In this document: in pieces, positions 9,387-18,270 of the stretch | Position numbering within the stretch: position 1 is the first letter of the stretch | Layout of the letters: every line of letters starts with the position of its first letter | Assembly: GCA_027452215.1 (NCBI GenBank) | Contig: DAIDGQ010000012.1 | Span: forward strand, 62,001-126,000 | Reading direction: 5' to 3' | From: Granulicella sp. | GTDB lineage: Bacteria; Acidobacteriota; Terriglobia; Terriglobales; Acidobacteriaceae | DNA: 64,000 nucleotides | The notes under the pieces: generated by a model | The model's database searches: none | Seen by the model: only the letters and a program-made list of their open reading frames with translations | What the model was told of the DNA's origin: nothing | Position numbers and translations under genes: made by a program

Positions 9387-10265
9387 ATGATTCAGCAGAA
9401 AATTCGCAAGGCCGTTATTCCTGCCGCAGGGTTCGGAACCAGATTTCTTCCCGCCACCAAGGCTACGCCCAAGGAGATGCTTCCGCTCGTCGATAAGCCT
9501 CTAATCCAGTACGGCGTTGAAGAGGCCGTCGCCGCCGGCTGCACCGACATCATCATCGTCACCGGTCGCGGCAAGACCACCATGGAAGATCACTTCGACC
9601 GCTCTCCAGAGCTCGAAGCCGCCCTCACATCGCGCGGCAAAACCGAGCTCCTGAGCATCGCCTACTCGGTCACCAAACTCGCTCGCATCAGCTACGTGCG
9701 GCAGCCTGAGGCGCTTGGCCTCGGCCACGCCGTCCTCATGGCCAAGGAGCTCGTCGGCAACGAACCCTTCGCCGTCATCCTCCCCGACGACATCGTCGAT
9801 GGCGAGGTCGCCTGCCTCAAGCAAATGGTCGAGGCCTTCGACCAAACCCAGTCCACGATCCTCGGTTCGGAGGTCGTCGAAGGCGACGCCATCTCCATGT
9901 ACGGCTGCCTCGATTGCGTCCCCGATCCCGACAATGCCCGCCTGCTCGATGTCAGCAACCTCGTCGAAAAGCCGAAGCCCCAGGACGCCCCCAGCCAGAA
10001 CGCCATCATCGGCCGCTACATCCTCACGCCGCGCATCTTCGAATTGCTCGAACAGGTCAAGCCCGGCTCAGGAGGCGAGATTCAGCTCACCGACGCCATC
10101 AAAGCTCTGCTGCAATTTGAGAAAGTCTACGGCTTCCACTACATCGGCAAGCGCTACGACGCTGGCGATAAGCTGGGCTTCCTCAAAGCCACCGTCGAGC
10201 TCGCGCTCAAGCACAAAGGCCTCGGCCCCGCCTTTCGTGATTGGCTACAGAAACAAACCTTCTAG
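9387..10265 (+). CDS. galU: UTP--glucose-1-phosphate uridylyltransferase
   Basis: A 292-residue nucleotidyltransferase making UDP-glucose for envelope polysaccharides and galactose metabolism. The protein opens with IRKAVIPAAGFGTRFLPATK, the GalU nucleotide-binding loop, followed by KEMLPLVDKPLIQY, then ILPDDIV for the metal-binding Asp, LVEKPKP and GGEIQLTDAI. Length is normal. The frame is open far upstream (from 8214), but that part is the antisense of the aldo/keto reductase; ATG 9387 matches the family N-terminus. Followed after 122 bp by fhs on the same strand. Confidence 0.95.
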   Translation: MIQQKIRKAVIPAAGFGTRFLPATKATPKEMLPLVDKPLIQYGVEEAVAAGCTDIIIVTGRGKTTMEDHFDRSPELEAALTSRGKTELLSIAYSVTKLARISYVRQPEALGLGHAVLMAKELVGNEPFAVILPDDIVDGEVACLKQMVEAFDQTQSTILGSEVVEGDAISMYGCLDCVPDPDNARLLDVSNLVEKPKPQDAPSQNAIIGRYILTPRIFELLEQVKPGSGGEIQLTDAIKALLQFEKVYGFHYIGKRYDAGDKLGFLKATVELALKHKGLGPAFRDWLQKQTF

Positions 10266-10387
10266 GTTTCGTTCATCCGCTACGCTTCCTGCAAATCCCT
10301 TCCTCTTCCCAGAGATATTCTGGAAGGAGTCGAAACCCTGCGTCCGCTCTCGGCGTTCGCAATCGTACAGATCGCCCTGAGGACGTC

Positions 10388-12019
10388 TTGAAGAAGAATC
10401 TGCTGCCCATCGAAGTCATCGCCGCCAAGCTCAACCTGCCCGACACCCTCTATGAACGACGCAGCACCATCAGCGCCAAGCTCAGCCTCGACCTCCTCAA
10501 CACCGACCTTCGCAGCGGCCGTCGCGGCAAGCTGATTCTCGTCACCGCCACCACGCCCACCGTCTCCGGCGAGGGCAAAACCGTCACCTCCATCGGCCTC
10601 GTTCAGGGTCTTGAAAAGATCGGCAAGAGCGCTATCATCACCTCGCGCGAGCCCTCGCTCGGCCCCGTCTTCGGCATGAAGGGAGGAGCCGCCGGCGGTG
10701 GACTCTCGCAGATCGAGCCTGCCGAAAAGATCAACCTGCACTTCCATGGCGACTTCCACGCCATCACCTCGGCGCACAATCTCCTCTCTGCGTTGATCGA
10801 CTCGCACCTCTTCCACGGCAACGATCTCGACCTCGATCCTTCCGCCGTCACCTGGCCGCGCACCCTGGACATGAACGACCGCGCCCTCCGCAACATCATC
10901 GTGAGCGTCACCGCCCCCGACAAGCGGCAGCGCGACGGCAGCAACCGGCCCGCCGGTTTTCTCATCACCGCGGCCAGCGAAATCATGGCGATCCTCGCGC
11001 TCGCCACCGGCCGCGCCGACCTCCGCCGCCGCATCGCTCGCATCATCATCGCCCAGAATCGCAAAGGTGAGCCCGTCACCGCCGGCGATCTTCGCGCCAC
11101 CGGCCCCATGCTCGCGCTGCTCAGCGAAGCCCTTCTCCCCAACCTCGTTCAGACCACCGAAGGAACTCCCGCAATGGTGCACTGCGGCCCCTTCGGCAAC
11201 ATCGCCCACGGCACCAGCTCCGTCGTCTCGCAACAAATCGGCCTGCGCCTCGCCGACTATGTCATCAACGAAACCGGCTTCGCCTCCGACCTCGGCTTCG
11301 AAAAATACATGGACCTCGTCATGCCCTCCTCCGGCATCGAGCCCTCCGCGGCTGTCCTCGTCACCACCGTCCAAAGCGTCCGCAATCAGGGGGAAGGTGA
11401 CCTCGAACGAGGCTTCGCCAATCTAGAAAAACACATCGCCATCGTCCGCGGATTTCACCTTCCCGTGATCGTCGCGATTAATCGTTTCCCCAACGACAGC
11501 GAAGCCGAGCTCCAGATCCTCAAAGAATTCTGCGAAGGCCACGGAGCCTCCTTCGCCCTCTCCGAGGCCTTCGCCAAAGGCTCCGAAGGAGCCATCGCCC
11601 TCGCGCACAAGCTCGTCGAGGTCATCGACGCCAACCCGCATGTCGAGCCGCGATCCACCTACTCCCCCGAAGATTCCGTCACCGAGAAGATCACCAAAGT
11701 CGCCCGCTCCATCTACGGTGCCGACGCCATCGAACTCAGTGACCTCGCCCGGCACAACCTCGCTCGCTTCGAGCGCTGGGGCTTCGGGCATCTCCCCGTA
11801 TGCATCGCAAAGACGCAGTACTCGCTCTCCGACAATCCCAAACTCATGGGAGCTCCCACCGGCTGGACGCTCCACGTCACCGACGTCGCGCTCTCCGCCG
11901 GAGCAGGCTTCCTCGTCGTCATCTCCGGCGCCATGATGCTCATGCCCGGCCTCCCCAAGGCCTCCCGCGCGCTCGACATCGATGTCGATGACGAAGGTGA
12001 AATCATCGGCATGTCCTGA
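10388..12019 (+). CDS. fhs: Formate--tetrahydrofolate ligase
   Basis: About 543 residues; makes 10-formyl-THF from formate, ATP and THF, feeding purine synthesis and fMet. Visible: the ATP loop TPTVSGEGKT (residues 56-65), REPSLGPVFGMKGGAAGGG, NLHFHGDFHAI and EPSAAVLVTTVQS, all FTHFS landmarks. Start: the frame is open from ATG 10241 inside galU, which would add about 49 unrelated residues. TTG 10388 is preceded by TGAGGA four bases upstream and starts where the family's conserved sequence starts, so it was chosen. A terminator-like hairpin follows. The neighbouring formaldehyde dehydrogenase could supply formate (inference). Confidence 0.93.
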   Translation: MKKNLLPIEVIAAKLNLPDTLYERRSTISAKLSLDLLNTDLRSGRRGKLILVTATTPTVSGEGKTVTSIGLVQGLEKIGKSAIITSREPSLGPVFGMKGGAAGGGLSQIEPAEKINLHFHGDFHAITSAHNLLSALIDSHLFHGNDLDLDPSAVTWPRTLDMNDRALRNIIVSVTAPDKRQRDGSNRPAGFLITAASEIMAILALATGRADLRRRIARIIIAQNRKGEPVTAGDLRATGPMLALLSEALLPNLVQTTEGTPAMVHCGPFGNIAHGTSSVVSQQIGLRLADYVINETGFASDLGFEKYMDLVMPSSGIEPSAAVLVTTVQSVRNQGEGDLERGFANLEKHIAIVRGFHLPVIVAINRFPNDSEAELQILKEFCEGHGASFALSEAFAKGSEGAIALAHKLVEVIDANPHVEPRSTYSPEDSVTEKITKVARSIYGADAIELSDLARHNLARFERWGFGHLPVCIAKTQYSLSDNPKLMGAPTGWTLHVTDVALSAGAGFLVVISGAMMLMPGLPKASRALDIDVDDEGEIIGMS

Positions 12020-12022
12020 CGA

Positions 12023-12064
12023 CGAACCGGGCCCTGCCGCGACCCGGTTCGCCTGCCTGCTTTT
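12023..12064 (+). terminator. Terminator-like hairpin after fhs
   Basis: Just after the fhs stop, CGAACCGGG (12023-12031) and CCCGGTTCG (12043-12051) form a perfect 9-bp stem with an 11-nt loop. A short T run (12061-12064) comes 9 nt later. It is the right place and shape for an intrinsic terminator, but the T tract is short and displaced. Confidence 0.45.
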
Positions 12065-12084
12065 CAGCATGAAGCTACTTCACC

Positions 12085-12150
12085 CAACGCCGCACGAGTG
12101 AAGTCCCAACGCCGCACGAGCGAAGTCCCTATGCCGCACGAGCGAAATCA
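12085..12150. repeat. Three 22-bp direct repeats at the 3' end of the formaldehyde dehydrogenase gene
   Basis: Units at 12085-12106, 12107-12128 and 12129-12150 share the core GCCGCACGAG followed by YGAA. Units 1 and 2 differ at one base; unit 3 has four more differences. Unit 3 is exactly the stop codon and last codons of the dehydrogenase gene on the minus strand, so units 1-2 look like slippage copies of the gene end. Confidence 0.85.
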
Positions 12151-13298
12151 TTCGGATGAAGCACAACCTTCGTCCAGCCCGGATCGCGCTGATCAAAGTG
12201 TTTATAAGCTGAGGGAGCTTCATCCAGCGGCAACTCGTGCGAGATGATCATCGACGGATTCGCCTTCCCCTGGTGGATCAGGTCACGGAGCCTGCGGTTA
12301 TACGTCTTCACATTGCACTGGCCCGTCCCCATCTTCTGTCCTTTGAACCAGAACTTGCCCATGTCGAACGCGATCTCGCCCTTCTTCGCCAGGCGGTCTT
12401 CCGCTCCCGGATCCTTAGGGACGAAGACCCCGACCACACCGAGCGTGCCCGTAGCCTTCACCGCATCCACCAGCGAGTTCATCACCAGATTCGGCACCTC
12501 TTTGCCCGCCGAATTATGGCATTGATAGCCCACGCACTCCGCTCCGCAATCGGCGCCCCAGCCTCCAGTCAACTCGCGAATCTGATCGCCAACGTCACCA
12601 TTCTTGTTGTCAATCGCGGTCGCCCCAATCTCCCTCGCCAGCGACAGGCGATCCTCCTGCCCATCCACAACAAAGATCTGGCTCGCTCCCTGGATGCGAG
12701 CCGACATCGCAGCCATCAGCCCGACCGGCCCCGCACCATAGATCACAATCGATTCGCCCGGCTGAAGATTCGCCAGCCGCGTCGCATGCCATCCCGTCGG
12801 AAAGATGTCCGACAGCATCACGTAATCGGTCTCCTTCTCCGTCGCATCCGGAGGAAGCTGCAGGCAGTTGTAGTCCGCATACGGCACACGAAGGTACTGC
12901 GCCTGCCCACCGGCGTACGGGCCCATCCCTGCAAAGCCGTACGCCGCGCCAGCCATTCCCGGCATCACCGATTGGTCAGCGCACGTCAGGCAGAATCCCG
13001 AAAGTCCGCGCTCGCAATTCGCGCAGAAGCCGCACCCTATGTTGAACGGAAGCACGACCTTATCGCCCTTCTTCACCGTGTCCACCGCCTTGCCAACCTC
13101 AACCACTTCGCCTAGGTTTTCGTGGCCCAGAATCTTTCCTTTCTCCACATCCGTGCGGCCCTCATACATATGCAGATCTGAACCACAAATGTTCGTGGTC
13201 GTCAGTTTCACCACCACATCGGTATACTTTTCAATCTTTGCGTCGGGGACGTTGTCCACCGAAACTTTCCTCGCTCCGTGATACACCAAAGCCTTCAT
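12129..13298 (-). CDS. fdhA: Zinc-dependent alcohol dehydrogenase, glutathione-independent formaldehyde dehydrogenase type
   Basis: A 389-residue medium-chain dehydrogenase. Catalytic zinc ligands are Cys38 (ICGSDLHMYEG) and His59-Glu60 (GHENLGEV); structural zinc cysteines are 89, 92, 95 and 103. The NAD-binding site is VIYGAGPVGLMAA. CGAECVGYQCHNSAGKE and MGTGQCNVKTYNR are typical of the Pseudomonas-type formaldehyde dehydrogenase branch, which oxidises formaldehyde (and some aldehydes or alcohols) with NAD. Start: the frame opens at 13511, but ATG 13298 has AGGAG seven bases upstream and begins the family N-terminus MKALVYHGARKV. Faces fhs tail to tail. The specific substrate is inferred. 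Confidence 0.82.
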   Translation of the reverse strand: MKALVYHGARKVSVDNVPDAKIEKYTDVVVKLTTTNICGSDLHMYEGRTDVEKGKILGHENLGEVVEVGKAVDTVKKGDKVVLPFNIGCGFCANCERGLSGFCLTCADQSVMPGMAGAAYGFAGMGPYAGGQAQYLRVPYADYNCLQLPPDATEKETDYVMLSDIFPTGWHATRLANLQPGESIVIYGAGPVGLMAAMSARIQGASQIFVVDGQEDRLSLAREIGATAIDNKNGDVGDQIRELTGGWGADCGAECVGYQCHNSAGKEVPNLVMNSLVDAVKATGTLGVVGVFVPKDPGAEDRLAKKGEIAFDMGKFWFKGQKMGTGQCNVKTYNRRLRDLIHQGKANPSMIISHELPLDEAPSAYKHFDQRDPGWTKVVLHPNDFARAA

Positions 13299-13579
13299 GG
13301 GATTACTCCTGATAGCGTCACAATCGTTCAGATAACGCGGTTCTCGTGCGGGGATCAAGTCGGCTGAGTCTTCCTCCAGCCGAGTGCGCGCAGGGTCGTT
13401 CCAAACGTCGTCCACGTCGTTTCGTCCAGGCCCACGGCCCATCGACTCGAAATGTGATGCACCCGCAAACCACTGAGTGGCCTTAATCCCAACATGCCCC
13501 GCCACGCCCAACTCTCTGGGGTTGCCTCGCGAAACTCTCCCAATGCGAGGAAGCGCAACTTGGAGTTTAATGGGGAACG

Positions 13580-14614
13580 ATGATGCCGACCTTGAGATCG
13601 ATCAGCTTCCTTGCCGCCACCTTCGCGATGGCAGTCTCCATCGCCTCCCCCGCACAGGACCGCCAGCCATTGAACGCTCCCGCGCAAGCGCCATCATCCC
13701 CTCAGAGAACCCGCCTCTTCCTCAAGGACGGAACCTACCAGCTCGTCTTCAGCTATAAAGTGATCGGCAGCGTCGTTCGCTATCGCAGCGCCGAGCGCAA
13801 CGGCGAGTCCGAAGACGTGCCCCTCAATCTCGTCGATCTTCCCGCAACCGAGCGTTGGCAGCGCGAGCACACCGCCGCGCAGGCCGCGCCGCGCCCCGTC
13901 CTCAGCCCCGAGCTCGAAAGGGAAGAGGCCGCACGCCGCGCCCTTACTCCCGAGATCGTTCCCAACCTCCATCTCCCGGAGGAAGACAGCATGCTCGCGC
14001 TCGACACCTACCGCGCCACCCCCGAGCTCGTGCCTCTGCCGCAAGAGGGAAGCGACCTCAACAAGGAGACCGCCCACGTCGAGCTCAAGTCGGTGATCAA
14101 CCCCGCCTCCGTCGCGCACCGTATCCTCAGCATCCCCGGCGCCGCCTCCGATATCCAGCTGCACGTCGCCTCTCCCGTCTTCTACCTCCGAATCGGCGAG
14201 GACGACAGCCAGGTCGACACCGCAGCCTTCACCGTCGACACCCACGGCGCCACCGGACGCCCCACTCCCTCCGGAGGTGCCGCAGCCAACAGCTACGTCA
14301 TCGAGCATCTCGATGTCCGCGAAGACACCCGCATCGTCAACAGCTTTCGTATCGCATCGCTCGGCACCGGCCATCCCCAGCCAGACATCATCGAGACCAC
14401 CAAGGAAATATTGCCCGGTGGCCGCTGGATGAAGCTCACCCCCACGCAGCCGCTCGACGCCGGAGAGTACGCTCTCGTCGAGATCCTCTCCGACCACGAA
14501 GTCAACCTCGACGTATGGGACTTTGGCATGCACCCCGGAGCCAAGGAGAACGTCGAGTCCATCCGCCCCGAGCAGGAAAAGCCCGCCACCCTCGAGCGCC
14601 GCGGTCCCTCCTAA
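13580..14614 (+). CDS. Secreted protein of unknown function
   Basis: A 344-residue product with a signal peptide (RSISFLAATFAMAVSIASPAQ), so exported. After a Pro/Gln linker comes TRLFLKDGTYQLVFSYKVIGSVVRYRSAERN, which resembles the 'dislikes a property, converts to SPOR-like' small beta modules seen near the start of several acidobacterial secreted proteins; this resemblance is weak. The second half (about 150-310) is beta-rich and ends with LDAGEYALVEILSDHEVNLDVWDFG. I recognise no catalytic motif. GGGGAA lies just before the tandem ATG codons. It stands alone, between the dehydrogenase and the convergent GGDEF gene. Confidence 0.7.
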   Translation: MMPTLRSISFLAATFAMAVSIASPAQDRQPLNAPAQAPSSPQRTRLFLKDGTYQLVFSYKVIGSVVRYRSAERNGESEDVPLNLVDLPATERWQREHTAAQAAPRPVLSPELEREEAARRALTPEIVPNLHLPEEDSMLALDTYRATPELVPLPQEGSDLNKETAHVELKSVINPASVAHRILSIPGAASDIQLHVASPVFYLRIGEDDSQVDTAAFTVDTHGATGRPTPSGGAAANSYVIEHLDVREDTRIVNSFRIASLGTGHPQPDIIETTKEILPGGRWMKLTPTQPLDAGEYALVEILSDHEVNLDVWDFGMHPGAKENVESIRPEQEKPATLERRGPS

Positions 14615-14649
14615 CCCCGCTCTTCAACCCGCTTCTCACCCCAGCCCGC

Positions 14650-15783
14650 TCAGCCGTGCCGCGACGCGCTCGGTGCCGGATGAATCGCCGGAGCGTTGCT
14701 GTTGGCCACCACCAGTTGATTGCGTCCACCCTCTTTCGCCGCGTACATCATCGTATCGGCAGACCGAATCAGATCATGCAGCGAGGCTCCGTCCTGCGGA
14801 AACGTAGCGAGTCCAAGGCTCGCCGTCAACGAAAGATTCAGCCCTTCACCCGACAGAAAACCGGTCTGCGAAATTCTTTCAAGCACCTTCTGCGACAGCT
14901 CCACCGCCGCCGGCTTGTCCAGCCCCCGCAGCAGCGCCACAAACTCGTCGCCGCCATACCGGAACGCTGCGTGGCTCGGTCCCAATGTCCGCTTTAACTC
15001 GTTCCCCACCTCAGCCAGCAACCGCGAGCCCACCAGGTGGCCATGCCGGTCATTCACGCTCTTGAAGCGGTCAAGGTCCAGAAACAGCAGGCTGAAGTGC
15101 GGAGGTACGATCGTCACCACTCGCGACGCCGTCGCCGCAATGTGCTGCACAATTTCCTGCTCCAGCAGCGTGTACAGATGCCGCGCGTTGAACAGCCCCG
15201 TGCAGTCGTCCGTGATGCTCAGGTGCTGAATCAGTTTCACGTGCCGGGCATTTTCCAGCGCAATCGCAGCATAATCACACAGCACCCGCAGCAGAGCAAT
15301 CGACGACTCCGGCAACAGATCCAGTTCGCTGTTATTCAGCTGCAGAATCCCCAGCGTCCTATTGCCGTGGCGGATCGGAAGGCAAGCAATCGACCGTAGA
15401 TTCAGCTCCGGATGAGCTCTCGCATACCTCGACCAGTCTGGGTCCGCGCTGATATCCGGTACCACCAGCGGAATCCCCGTCGTCGCCACATACCCCGCAA
15501 TTCCTTCGCCCGGCCCCAGCCGCAGATCCCTCAGCAGCGTCTCATCCAGCCCCGCCGACAGAGCGTAATACAGCTCCGACGTCTCTTCATCGAACATCAG
15601 CAGTGACCAATGCTCCGGCCCGAAAAACTCCTCCATCTTCGTCATGATGGAGCGCAGCAGAGAGTCCAGCTCAAGGTTCGACGTCAGCGCACGAGCCACC
15701 TCGTGAAACACGCGCAGTGTCTCCATCTGCCGCGAATCTACCGGAACCAGTTGGCGACGATCGGTCTTGCGTCGATCCCTCAT
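14650..15783 (-). CDS. Diguanylate cyclase with N-terminal GAF domain
   Basis: A 377-residue soluble protein. A GAF sensor (about residues 20-185, with LGPGEGIAGYVATTGIPLVVPD) is followed by a GGDEF domain: SITDDCTGLFNARHL at its start, DLDRFKSVNDRHGH for metal and GTP, and an intact active site RYGGDEFV (GGDEF at 277-281), so it should make c-di-GMP. The five-residues-upstream RxxD product-inhibition site is absent (GPSH occupies the place). No membrane segment. The ligand of the GAF domain is unknown. Convergent with the secreted unknown gene; no effector or phosphodiesterase is nearby. Confidence 0.9.
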   Translation of the reverse strand: MRDRRKTDRRQLVPVDSRQMETLRVFHEVARALTSNLELDSLLRSIMTKMEEFFGPEHWSLLMFDEETSELYYALSAGLDETLLRDLRLGPGEGIAGYVATTGIPLVVPDISADPDWSRYARAHPELNLRSIACLPIRHGNRTLGILQLNNSELDLLPESSIALLRVLCDYAAIALENARHVKLIQHLSITDDCTGLFNARHLYTLLEQEIVQHIAATASRVVTIVPPHFSLLFLDLDRFKSVNDRHGHLVGSRLLAEVGNELKRTLGPSHAAFRYGGDEFVALLRGLDKPAAVELSQKVLERISQTGFLSGEGLNLSLTASLGLATFPQDGASLHDLIRSADTMMYAAKEGGRNQLVVANSNAPAIHPAPSASRHG

Positions 15784-15982
15784 GATGTGCGGCGGTACTG
15801 ACCGCTCCCCTTCCGCTTGATTCTGTTTCAGCCGCTACTACGTGCGTTCGTTCTGCCGGTGCGACCCTCTATGATTCGGATGGTGACACTCAGCATAGCT
15901 GAAAAATCAGGCACACATCCGTGCCCCCTACCAGTGTGCTCTAGTCTGCTCTCTTAAGTGCAACGCAGTGTTACGAGGGAGT

Positions 15983-17053
15983 TTAGCCCCCGATGTGAAC
16001 CATGCTCCGCGAAGGTTTCAGAAAACCAGGCTCTCCAATATGGTGGCGCGCTTCTTTGTGCTGGACGATTTGCCGGATCCAGCTACTCATCTCATCGTCA
16101 CTTGCGCCCCGATACATTAGCCCGATCAGATCATGATCCGATTGCGAAAATAAACACGTCCGCAATTTGCCATCCGACGTCAGCCGAACCCGGCTGCAGT
16201 GACCGCAAAACGGCTCCGAGACCGGAGCAATAATGCCAATCTCCCCCAACCCATCGTCAAACGTGAATCGTCTCGCCGTCTCCGACACATGATTCGGAGC
16301 CAGCGCCACCAGCGGCCGCACCCTATTCAGCCGCTCCACAATCTCCTTCATCGGAACCACCGTCTCCGGAGACCAGGTGCGGTCCTCCTCCAACGGCATG
16401 AACTCGATGAACCGCACAATCACCTGCTCCCTCCGCGAAAACTCCGCGAACGCCTCAATCTGCGTATCGTTGAATCCGCGCAGCAGCACGCAATTGATCT
16501 TCACTGGTCCCAGCCCGGCATCCTGCGCCGCCCGAATACCGTCCCGAACCTTCTGAAACCCTCCCGGAACCCGCGTAATCCGCGTAAACGTCTCCGGATC
16601 GACCGCATCCATGCTGATCGTGATCCGCGAAAGCCCCGCCTCTTTCAACGGCTTCGCCAGGCCCGCCAGCAAATGCCCGTTCGTCGTAATCGCAATGTCC
16701 AGAGGCTCGCTCGAAAACGCCGGCCGCAGCTTCGCCGTCTCCCTCACCAGATCCAGCAGCCCGTTCCGCAGCAGAGGCTCTCCCCCCGTCAGCCGGATCT
16801 TCTCAATCCCCAACGACACAAACACCCGCAGGATTCGCGCATAGTCCTCAATCGGAAGCTCCGAGAACTGCGCCCCGTCATTGCCCGTCCGGCAGTAAAC
16901 GCATTTATAGTTGCATCGGTCCGTTACCGACAGACGAAGGTCCGTCAGCGCGCGCATGTGTCCGTCGCGCAAACGCAATTCACCAGCTAGGTCGCCGTCC
17001 TGCGGCACTGCAGGTTTTCCGGTCTCGAGTAGTGGGAGCAACGAAGAGGCCAT
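15983..17053 (-). CDS. moaA: GTP 3',8-cyclase MoaA (molybdenum cofactor biosynthesis)
   Basis: A radical-SAM enzyme for the first step of molybdopterin synthesis. The SAM cluster motif is CNYKCVYC (Cys47, 51, 54 from this start); GEPLLR and TISMDAVDPETF follow. The C-terminal second cluster is CGHCSRVRLTSDGKLRTCLF, and the chain ends in the catalytic Gly-Gly. The open frame begins at 17143, 30 residues earlier, but conservation starts at the later Met, so ATG 17053 was chosen; neither start has a strong ribosome-binding site. No other moa or moe gene is in the window. Confidence 0.94.
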   Translation of the reverse strand: MASSLLPLLETGKPAVPQDGDLAGELRLRDGHMRALTDLRLSVTDRCNYKCVYCRTGNDGAQFSELPIEDYARILRVFVSLGIEKIRLTGGEPLLRNGLLDLVRETAKLRPAFSSEPLDIAITTNGHLLAGLAKPLKEAGLSRITISMDAVDPETFTRITRVPGGFQKVRDGIRAAQDAGLGPVKINCVLLRGFNDTQIEAFAEFSRREQVIVRFIEFMPLEEDRTWSPETVVPMKEIVERLNRVRPLVALAPNHVSETARRFTFDDGLGEIGIIAPVSEPFCGHCSRVRLTSDGKLRTCLFSQSDHDLIGLMYRGASDDEMSSWIRQIVQHKEARHHIGEPGFLKPSRSMVHIGG

Positions 17054-17226
17054 ATCCAACCATACAACCGTTGACCGCTGATAGCATCGGAATCGCTCAC
17101 GATGTTCGTCAGCTACCGCAATTTGCACGCAGTTATTCGCCAAAGCCTAAGCGTCATCTGTCGCTTTTATCGCCGGACCAACCCCGCGTGCATCCTTCGT
17201 CCAGCGCATTTGCCCAGCAAAGAAGC

Positions 17227-17490
17227 CTAAATCCCCACGCCAAACTCAACATCCTGCGCCTGATCGCCCGAATGGGCGTAAAAGTCGTACGGCGTCCGCC
17301 GGTTGAACTTGTAGCGCTGCCGAAGTTCGCGCCCAATCACCACACCCAGCGCCAGCACCGTAATACCAGCCGATACCAGGCCAACATTGCGCAGCAAGGT
17401 GCTTCCGTTGTGCGTAGCATGATCGACCGAATCTTCGATCTGTTCGCCGAGTTTGCGGAGTGAGCGAGAGAGCTTCATGGCTTGCATCAT
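17227..17490 (-). CDS. Small single-pass membrane protein, unknown function
   Basis: An 87-residue product. A basic amphipathic N-terminus (MKLSRSLRKLGEQIEDSVDHA) precedes one membrane helix (about 35-53, NVGLVSAGITVLALGVVIG), then a basic and aromatic tail with RRTPYDFYAH. Three possible starts (17490, 17487 and 17478) are not resolved. I do not recognise the family. It sits about 170 bp upstream of moaA on the same strand. Confidence 0.6.
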   Translation of the reverse strand: MMQAMKLSRSLRKLGEQIEDSVDHATHNGSTLLRNVGLVSAGITVLALGVVIGRELRQRYKFNRRTPYDFYAHSGDQAQDVEFGVGI

Positions 17491-17593
17491 AACGTAGTCC
17501 GGTGAAGATTGTGTATCAGGGAGGTCAACCCATTAACCCTCCAGCCCGATTCCGGAACCTGTCCCAAACCTGGCCGCCGCTCCTCCCCCGCCC

Positions 17594-17995
17594 TCAGTCC
17601 TTCGCCGCCGCTGCCGCAGGAGCCGCCGTGGGCGCCGCACTCGGAGTCGCCACCACCTTCGCACTGTCCCCCGAACTTCCCCCGTCGCTCGACCCCGATC
17701 CCCCGGCCCCAGCCTCTGCCGACCCCGACGCAGACCCTGATCCCGACCCCGAGCCAGCGCTCGAAGTCGCCCCATCACCCCCGCTCGACTCCCCGCCTCC
17801 CGACGCCCCCGGCTTCACCGACGAGTACCCGTCCTTATACCAACCGCCTCCCTTAAACGAGATCGCCGCAGCCGTAATCGTCCGCTCCAGCCTCCCGCCA
17901 CACTGCGGGCAGACCGTCAGGTCCGCGTCAGAAAACTTCTGGATCTTCTCGATCCGGCGATGGCACCCCGTGCACTCATACTCGTAAAGCGGCAT
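17594..17995 (-). CDS. FmdB-family zinc ribbon protein with Gly/Ser-rich tail
   Basis: A 133-residue protein. The N-terminus MPLYEYECTGCHRRIEK and VCPQCGGRLERTI give the FmdB CxxC...CxxC zinc ribbon (Cys8, 11, 29, 32). The family is often called a putative regulatory protein; its real role is unknown. Residues 60-133 are a low-complexity Gly/Ser/Ala tail, common in acidobacterial and actinobacterial members. The gene is divergent from the GH79-like gene; a perfect hairpin sequence (18106-18131) lies between them. Confidence 0.85.
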   Translation of the reverse strand: MPLYEYECTGCHRRIEKIQKFSDADLTVCPQCGGRLERTITAAAISFKGGGWYKDGYSSVKPGASGGGESSGGDGATSSAGSGSGSGSASGSAEAGAGGSGSSDGGSSGDSAKVVATPSAAPTAAPAAAAAKD

Positions 17996-18105
17996 AACAG
18001 GTCCTTTGGCCCTCTCTCAAGAGTGAAATCTGCCTTCCCCCAGAATACAGATACCCCGCCCCGCCTGGCGAATACCCTCCCCCAACCAAGCCCCTCCCAT
18101 CCCTC

Positions 18106-18131
18106 TAAACATTAGAGAAATCTAATGTTTA
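18106..18131. promoter_or_regulatory. Perfect AT-rich inverted repeat between divergent genes
   Basis: TAAACATTAGA and TCTAATGTTTA form an 11-bp perfect inverted repeat around GAAA. It is strikingly AT-rich in its GC-rich setting. Both flanking genes point away from it, so it is not a terminator; an operator or an RNA leader hairpin is more likely. Function is inferred from position only. Confidence 0.4.
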
Positions 18132-18270
18132 TGCCCAATTCTGCTACACACCTCTTGGCAGGTTAGAGGTTACCCAAGATTGCGCTCCAATCTCTAGAAT
18201 TTCCTCAGTAACCGAGCCGCGACTCTGTGAGACTCCACAGCTTCAGGCTCCGCAGCTTCACCCAAATCCT

